From: Bacteroidota bacterium
GTDB taxonomy: Bacteria > Bacteroidota > Bacteroidia > Chitinophagales > Chitinophagaceae
Reading direction: 5' to 3'
NCBI GenBank assembly: GCA_023417815.1
Contig: JAEZEI010000002.1
Location: 1-21,618 of the forward strand
Length of the DNA: 21,618 nucleotides
Shown: positions 16,820-21,618 of the stretch, piece by piece
How positions within the stretch are numbered: position 1 is the first letter of the stretch
How the letters are laid out: the number at the start of each line of letters is the position of its first letter
Program-made: the position numbers and the translations under genes
The notes under the pieces: model-generated
Told to the model about the DNA's origin: nothing
The model's database searches: none
Seen by the model: the letters and a program-made list of their open reading frames with translations, nothing else

Positions 16820-19381
16820 ATGACCAAAATTAACTGCCGGATGCTTCTCATTGCATTGGGAATCACAGCATCCATTCCTGGTATGGCACAGGATCCGGTG
16901 CAACCCGACACTAGTATAGTGCAGGAGGCAAGGGAAAACGTACTGGATAATATTCCGGTAATCTCACTCGATGAAAATGATATGCAGGATGGTAGTGCAC
17001 AAAATGTGTCTTCACTTCTCAGCGCAGGACGCGACCCGTTCTTCACTGCTGCATCATTTAATTTCAATGTAGTTCGTTTCCGTATCCGCGGTTATGATTC
17101 AGACCTTTTCGAGACTTTCATGAATGGTATTCCTTTGGAAAACCTCGACAATGGGTTCACACCTTACGGACAATGGGGTGGTTTGAATGATGTTCTTCGC
17201 AACCGTGAAGCAACGCTGGGATTAAGAGCTGTAACCTTCTCCCATGGAAATATCGGGGGAGCCACCTTTATTGACAGCAGGGCTTCAAGACAAAGAAAAC
17301 AGACCAGCTTTAACTATGCACTTTCAAACCGTAATTATTCTCACCGCTGGATGCTCACCCATTCAACAGGTTTGAATAAAAAAGGCTGGGCATTTACCGT
17401 ATCAGGTTCCCGCCGCTGGGCCGAAGAAGGTTATACAGACGGAACCTATTATGATGGCTGGTCTGGATTTGTTGGCGTGGATAAGCGATTTAATACACGT
17501 CATCTTCTTTCATTGGTTGCGTTTGCTGCATCTACTGAGAATGGCCGCCAGGGCGCATCTGTTAAAGAAATGATCAATATTACCGGGGATAATTTCTATA
17601 ATCCGTACTGGGGAATGCAGGCTGGTAAAAAAAGAAATTCAAGCATCGGAAGGTCTTTACAGCCCACTGCTATCCTTACCCACGAATGGAAGATCAATGA
17701 CAGGACTTCGTTAATGACTGCAGGCTCTTTCTCGAAAGGATACAGGAGCACTACAGCGCTTGACTGGTACAATGCACCGGATCCGCGCCCGGATTATTAC
17801 CGTTATCTTCCAAGCTACCAGCTTGATCCGGAAATGTACAACCAGGTGCTTACTGCTATGCGCAGCGATGTTAACCTGCGCCAGATAAACTGGGACAGGC
17901 TTTATAATGTAAACTATGGTAATGTTGAAACAATTGAGAATGTAAACGGCATCGAAGGAAATGATGTAACCGGAAAACGCTCTCTTTATATTGTTGAAGA
18001 AAGAAAGATCGGTACTACGCGTTATAACCTTAATTCAATTCTGAATGTTGCGGTAGCTTCAAATGTCGATCTGACTGCAGGCGTTACTTACCAGAACCAA
18101 CGCAATAATTATTATAAGGAAGTTGACGACCTATTGGGTGGTGAATTCTATGTAGACATCAACCAGTTTGCAGAGCGCGATTTCCCTGATAATGAAACTG
18201 CGAATCAGAACGACCTGAACAATCCGAACCGCCTGGTTAAACAAGGCGATAAGTTTGGATATAATTATGATATCAATATCCAGCGTGCTTCAGCATGGAT
18301 ACAGAGCGTGTTCCGTTTCCGCAAGATCGATTTCTTCCTGAGTGCTGAACATAGCTATACACAGTTCTATCGCTACGGTAATGTGAAAAATGGCCTCTTC
18401 CCTGAAGATTCCTACGGAAAAGGAGATGTTCATAATTTCTACAATTACTCAGCAAAGGGAGGGATCACTTTTAAGATAGACGGACGTAACTACATTTTTG
18501 CAAACGGAGGTTACCTGACCAAGGCCCCTTATTTCGAGAATGCATACCTCGCCCCGCGTACCCGCGATTTCGTTCAGGAGAACATGACTTCTGAGAAAAT
18601 TGCAACAGCAGAACTTGGATATGTAATGAATGCTCCCGGAATGAAGATCCGTGCAACCGGTTTCTACACCAACTTCAGGGACCAGATGAACGTTATCAGC
18701 TTCTACAATGATGAATTCAGGAATTTCGTGAACTATGCCATCAGCAATATCGGCAAAGAGCATATGGGGGTTGAATTCGGATTGAATAAGAAGATCTACA
18801 AAGGACTTAGCCTTAATGCTGCTGCATCAGTTGGTCGTTACCGTTATAACACCCGGCAGGATGCAACCGTAACGCTGGATAACAGCAACAGCATTGTTTC
18901 ACAGAACACAGTTTATTCAAAGAACTTCAACGTTCCAACTCCGCAGGAAGCTTATTCAATCGGGCTTGATTACCGTTCTCCAAAGTTCTGGTTCGTAAAT
19001 GTGAACTTTAATTTCTTCAATGAAATGTGGCTTGATTTCAATCCATTGAGGAGAACATACAGCGCTGTTGAAGGACTGGATCCAAAATCTGAGGCCTGGC
19101 ACAGGATCACCGATCAGACCCAACTGGATGAGCAATATACCCTGGATGCCTTTGCAGGTTATAGCTGGCTGATGAACAGGTCAGTAAAGGGGCTTCGTAA
19201 ACCAACTTACCTGGTATTTAACGTAGGAGTGAACAATATTCTGAACAATAAGGATATTGTTAGCGGTGGTTTTGAGCAAATGAGATTCGACTTCCAGCAA
19301 CGTAACCCGGATAAATTTCCTCCACGTTTATTCTATGCATACGGTATTAACTATTTCGCCAGCATTGGCATAAGATTCTAA
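16820..19381 (+). CDS. TonB-dependent outer-membrane receptor
   Basis: An 853-residue outer-membrane beta-barrel receptor with signal peptide (about 1-23, ending GMAQ). A plug domain (about 40-160) follows at once: SSLLSAGRDPFF, VRFRIRGYDSDLFETFMNGIPLE, LNDVLRN, and VTFSHGNIGGATFID. The rest is alternating aromatic/polar barrel strands ending in the terminal aromatic motif FASIGIRF. The N-terminal carboxypeptidase-regulatory-like (SusC-type) extension is absent, so it is not a typical SusC, though it is paired with a surface lipoprotein gene 29 nt downstream. It should import a substrate using TonB-ExbBD energy. Divergence from the EEP and lamin-tail genes suggests the substrate comes from nucleic acids or phosphate esters (inference). 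FeoA/siderophore-type uptake is the alternative. Confidence 0.92.
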   Translation: MTKINCRMLLIALGITASIPGMAQDPVQPDTSIVQEARENVLDNIPVISLDENDMQDGSAQNVSSLLSAGRDPFFTAASFNFNVVRFRIRGYDSDLFETFMNGIPLENLDNGFTPYGQWGGLNDVLRNREATLGLRAVTFSHGNIGGATFIDSRASRQRKQTSFNYALSNRNYSHRWMLTHSTGLNKKGWAFTVSGSRRWAEEGYTDGTYYDGWSGFVGVDKRFNTRHLLSLVAFAASTENGRQGASVKEMINITGDNFYNPYWGMQAGKKRNSSIGRSLQPTAILTHEWKINDRTSLMTAGSFSKGYRSTTALDWYNAPDPRPDYYRYLPSYQLDPEMYNQVLTAMRSDVNLRQINWDRLYNVNYGNVETIENVNGIEGNDVTGKRSLYIVEERKIGTTRYNLNSILNVAVASNVDLTAGVTYQNQRNNYYKEVDDLLGGEFYVDINQFAERDFPDNETANQNDLNNPNRLVKQGDKFGYNYDINIQRASAWIQSVFRFRKIDFFLSAEHSYTQFYRYGNVKNGLFPEDSYGKGDVHNFYNYSAKGGITFKIDGRNYIFANGGYLTKAPYFENAYLAPRTRDFVQENMTSEKIATAELGYVMNAPGMKIRATGFYTNFRDQMNVISFYNDEFRNFVNYAISNIGKEHMGVEFGLNKKIYKGLSLNAAASVGRYRYNTRQDATVTLDNSNSIVSQNTVYSKNFNVPTPQEAYSIGLDYRSPKFWFVNVNFNFFNEMWLDFNPLRRTYSAVEGLDPKSEAWHRITDQTQLDEQYTLDAFAGYSWLMNRSVKGLRKPTYLVFNVGVNNILNNKDIVSGGFEQMRFDFQQRNPDKFPPRLFYAYGINYFASIGIRF

Positions 19382-19410
19382 TTAAATTCAAACGCTTTAA
19401 ATAATAAAAA

Positions 19411-20751
19411 ATGAACAAGTTCTTAAAATTGACCCAGGCCTTAATGCTGATGATACTGGCTGCAGGTGTTCTTACCTCTTGTAAAAAGGATTTCGATCAG
19501 CCACCGGCGTATATTGAGCCAAACATAACGGCCAATGCAACTATCGCTGATCTTAAGGCCTTATATCCAGGAACAGGTTACTACACCATTACTGATGATA
19601 TCATAGTTGAAGGTGTGGTGGTTGCTGATGACCGCTCAGGCAACTACTATAAATCAATCGTTATCCAGGATGCAACCGGTGGAATCCAGTTGAACCTTGA
19701 TGGAACAAATCTTTATACTGATTATCCGATCGGCAGAAGGATCTTCCTTAAAGCAAAGGGTTTGATCCTTGGCAACTATGCGCGCCTTATCCAGATCGGA
19801 GCATATATAGATAATTCAAATCCAACAAGTCCAAGCCTTGGAGGGATACCTTACTCTGTTTTCAATAACTATATCGTAAAGGCGAGCCTTAACAACCCGA
19901 TCACCCCGATCCCGGTAACTATAGGCCAGTTAAATGATAGTTATCAGAATATGCTTATTAAGCTTGATCTGATGACCTTTGCTGCAAATGATGTTAACAG
20001 GCCTTATGCAGATGCTGTGAACAGGGTTTCTCTAAATCGCACCATCAATGATATGAGCGGTGGAGCCATCATAATCCGCACCAGCGGTTATGCAGATTTT
20101 GCAAATGCACTTACTCCTTCAGGATACGGTTCTGTAACTGCTATCTATACCGTTTTCAATAGCACCAAGCAACTGGTTCTGCGCGACTCAAATGATGTTC
20201 AGATGGGACAGCCTGCGCCAACTGCACACTTCTCACAGGATTTTGAATCCGTTACCGTTAATGCGAACGTAAACCTGGCTGGCTGGGGTAACTACGCTCA
20301 GAACGGAAGCGTACTTTACCAGGGCAAATCTTTCTCTGGAAATAAATTTGCGCAGATCACAGCTTTCGGTTCAAACCAGGCCACCGTTACCAGCTGGCTG
20401 GTTAGTCCTGCTATTAACCTGGCTACAATACCGGAAGCAAATAAATCGCTTGTTTTCAAAACCATCGATGGCTTCAACAACGGGTCTACCTTTAAAGCGA
20501 TGATCTCTACAGATTATGCAGGTGGTAATACCCCGTGGACTGCTACCTGGACTGAACTACCTGCAACAATTTCATGCTGCACTGCGAGTGGGTATGCAGC
20601 TAATTTCACAGGATCTGGCTTTATAAGCCTGAACAATTACAGCGGTAATGTATATATCGCCTTTGTTTATTCAGGAAACGACCCCTCCGGAACTGCGAAC
20701 GATCATACCACTACCTACCAGCTTGATGACGTTAAGGTGTATGGATATTAA
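19411..20751 (+). CDS. DUF5689 surface lipoprotein with C-terminal jelly-roll (choice-of-anchor J-like) domain
   Basis: A 446-residue lipoprotein with lipobox LTSC and Cys24. Residues about 38-250 match DUF5689 of Bacteroidota. The stretch IIVEGVVVADDRSGNYYKS, then IVIQDATGGIQLNL and IGRRIFLKAKGLIL, has the strand order and G-V-V / QD-x-x-GGI / G-x-x-V pattern of OB-fold nucleic-acid-binding modules seen in YhcR/ExeM nucleases. The OB assignment is my inference. Residues about 275-446 (FSQDFESVTVN, TSWLVSPAINLA, STDYAGGNTPWTATWTEL, YQLDDVKVYGY) fit choice-of-anchor J / DUF5017-like jelly rolls. It is cotranscribed with the TonB receptor (29-nt gap) and may act as its substrate-capturing surface lid, like SusD. 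A strong terminator follows. Confidence 0.87.
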   Translation: MNKFLKLTQALMLMILAAGVLTSCKKDFDQPPAYIEPNITANATIADLKALYPGTGYYTITDDIIVEGVVVADDRSGNYYKSIVIQDATGGIQLNLDGTNLYTDYPIGRRIFLKAKGLILGNYARLIQIGAYIDNSNPTSPSLGGIPYSVFNNYIVKASLNNPITPIPVTIGQLNDSYQNMLIKLDLMTFAANDVNRPYADAVNRVSLNRTINDMSGGAIIIRTSGYADFANALTPSGYGSVTAIYTVFNSTKQLVLRDSNDVQMGQPAPTAHFSQDFESVTVNANVNLAGWGNYAQNGSVLYQGKSFSGNKFAQITAFGSNQATVTSWLVSPAINLATIPEANKSLVFKTIDGFNNGSTFKAMISTDYAGGNTPWTATWTELPATISCCTASGYAANFTGSGFISLNNYSGNVYIAFVYSGNDPSGTANDHTTTYQLDDVKVYGY

Positions 20752-20770
20752 TTAACTCGTTCATTTAACA

Positions 20771-20798
20771 AAAAAGGCTGCGTTTTCGCAGCCTTTTT
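20771..20798. terminator. Terminator of the TonB receptor operon
   Basis: Perfect 12-bp arms (aaaaaggctgcg at 20771-20782 and cgcagccttttt at 20787-20798) enclose a TTTT loop, 19 nt after the DUF5689 stop. It can work in both directions. Confidence 0.93.
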
Positions 20799-20810
20799 CA
20801 TTTTCTTAAG

Positions 20811-20933
20811 TTGTAACATCCGTTTGGTCCCGCACAAAAATTGTTACAACGCTTGTAACAATTTTTGATTTAACTGGAGCGGATGTTACAAGCGTTGTAA
20901 CAACTTTCTCTTAAAACAGGAAGTGTGTTACAA
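20811..20933. repeat. Array of six alternating TTGTAACA/TGTTACAA boxes
   Basis: Boxes lie at 20811-20818 (+), 20842-20849 (-), 20853-20860 (+), 20884-20891 (-), 20895-20902 (+) and 20926-20933 (-). Boxes 2/3 and 4/5 form tight palindromes with 3-nt centres (CGC and GCG); pair 2/3 extends to perfect 14-bp arms (20836-20849 and 20853-20866). Box 1 with its flank (ttgtaacatccg, 20811-20822) is the exact inverse of 20880-20891. The array lies between two terminators of convergent genes, so it is not an obvious promoter operator. Confidence 0.75.
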
Positions 20934-20937
20934 CTAA

Positions 20938-20964
20938 AAAAGGCTGCACATAGTACAGCCTTTT
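20938..20964 (-). terminator. Terminator of the RNA-binding protein gene
   Basis: Nine-base arms (aaaaggctg at 20938-20946 and cagcctttt at 20956-20964) enclose a 9-nt loop. Read on the minus strand the hairpin lies 22 nt after the stop at 20987 and is followed by a T-run (complement of 20935-20941). Confidence 0.88.
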
Positions 20965-20986
20965 GAGATTCATTATAATTGAGCGA

Positions 20987-21376
20987 TTAATAATCCCTGT
21001 TATAACCACCTCCGCCACCGCGGTTTCCACCACCGTAGCCACCACCGCGATTTCCGCCACCGCCATAGCCGCCACTTTTCTTGTAGCCACCACCGCCGCC
21101 GAAACCACCGCTGCGTTTTTTGTAATCACCTTCCTGGCGAGGTTGTGATTCATTTACGATCAGCTTGCGTCCCATAACTTCTGTTTCGTTAAGGTTTGCA
21201 ATTGCAGTACGTGCAGCTTCATCGTCTTCCATTTCAACAAAACCAAAGCCTTTAGAGCGGCCATTCATTTTGTCTTTCAGGATTTTGCCGCTTGTAACGG
21301 TACCGTACTGGGTGAAGAGATTTGTTAAATCGTCGTCGGTCATTGTCCAACTCAGATTTCCTACATAAATGTTCAT
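20987..21376 (-). CDS. Glycine-rich RRM RNA-binding protein
   Basis: A 129-residue cytosolic protein with one RNA recognition motif followed by a Gly-rich tail. RNP2 is IYVGNL (3-8) and RNP1 is KGFGFVEM (42-49), both with the aromatic residues that stack on RNA bases. The tail (about 87-129) is built from G, R, Y, N and K in GGYGGGGNRGG-type repeats, resembling RGG boxes and plant or cyanobacterial glycine-rich RNA-binding proteins. Such proteins act as RNA chaperones, often in cold or growth transitions. The first residues (MNIYVGNL) start the domain at once, which supports the ATG. A candidate -7 box about 120 nt upstream implies a long leader. Its own terminator sits 22 nt downstream. Confidence 0.95.
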   Translation of the reverse strand: MNIYVGNLSWTMTDDDLTNLFTQYGTVTSGKILKDKMNGRSKGFGFVEMEDDEAARTAIANLNETEVMGRKLIVNESQPRQEGDYKKRSGGFGGGGGYKKSGGYGGGGNRGGGYGGGNRGGGGGYNRDY

Positions 21377-21498
21377 TGTAAAAAAAACTTTTGATTAATA
21401 AAAAACTATAATGATTCTGTTGCTACAATGAACTGAAAACGCCTTCAGAGAAAGATAAGATCAGCCAAGAAATAAAAACATAAACCATTAAAGCTTTA

Positions 21499-21506
21499 CA
21501 AATGTA
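21499..21506 (-). promoter_or_regulatory. Possible -7 box TACATTTG of the RNA-binding protein gene
   Basis: On the minus strand TACATTTG matches TAnnTTTG exactly. It lies about 123 nt before the ATG at 21376, giving a leader of roughly 115 nt. It sits inside an imperfect inverted repeat (aagctttaca / tgtaagctt, 21491-21511). No closer consensus box is visible. Confidence 0.4.
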
Positions 21507-21545
21507 AGCTTTTCTGATATTTGAAAATATAAAATAACTTATTAG

Positions 21546-21618
21546 TGGGAGGTTGGAAGTTGGAGGTTTGAAGTTGGATTCGCCAGGGGCGCACAGAGGT
21601 TGGAGGATGGATGTGGGA
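21546..21618 (+). repeat. GGTTGGA-rich degenerate simple repeat (runs off window end)
   Basis: Purine/T-rich units of the kind GGTTGGA, AGTTGGA and GGTTTGA are repeated at 21546-21578 and again at 21596-21618, interrupted by attcgccaggggcgcaca. No coding potential is seen. The window ends within the repeat, so its full extent is unknown. Confidence 0.6.

Noticed and set aside
20811..20933. CRISPR array
   Set aside because: Repeats are only 8 nt, alternate in orientation and have unequal spacers; no cas genes are present.

Overview
The window looks like chromosomal DNA of a Bacteroidota bacterium, probably from the Chitinophagaceae or a close relative. The evidence is the TAnnTTTG-type -7 promoter boxes, type IX secretion (T9SS) C-terminal sorting domains, a DUF5689 lipoprotein beside a TonB-dependent receptor, Bacteroidota-style fibre proteins with an S74-like end, a TPR sensor kinase and a DUF6799 lipoprotein. 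Genus cannot be fixed from the sequence alone.

Layout. Positions 1-600 hold the 3' end of an rRNA operon: the 23S tail, 5S rRNA and a terminator. A symmetric four-box inverted repeat (625-673) follows, then a DUF72 protein, a small acidic protein on the minus strand, an MFS exporter and a DUF6799 lipoprotein on the minus strand. Positions 4010-6703 encode a two-component pair: a TPR sensor histidine kinase and a NarL/LuxR-type response regulator. Both appear to be transcribed from almost identical, leaderless start regions. A tight five-gene operon (about 6779-12458) follows directly. It encodes two related fibre proteins, an M23 zinc endopeptidase, a T9SS-sorted surface protein and a lipoprotein, and every product carries an export signal. 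The operon ends at a bidirectional terminator.

Positions 12519-20751 look like a second functional unit. It holds a T9SS-sorted protein with an N-terminal lamin-tail domain (minus), an exported endonuclease/exonuclease/phosphatase (EEP) protein (minus), and, divergently, a TonB-dependent receptor followed by a DUF5689 lipoprotein whose N-terminal module looks OB-fold-like. Lamin-tail, OB and EEP domains occur fused in ExeM-type extracellular nucleases of Gammaproteobacteria. I therefore infer that this cluster is a split, surface-anchored nucleic-acid (or organophosphate) scavenging system with its own outer-membrane transporter.

The right end holds an intergenic array of six TGTTACAA-type boxes lying between two terminators (20811-20933), a glycine-rich RRM RNA-binding protein on the minus strand with a long leader, and a GGTTGGA-rich simple repeat running off the window edge.
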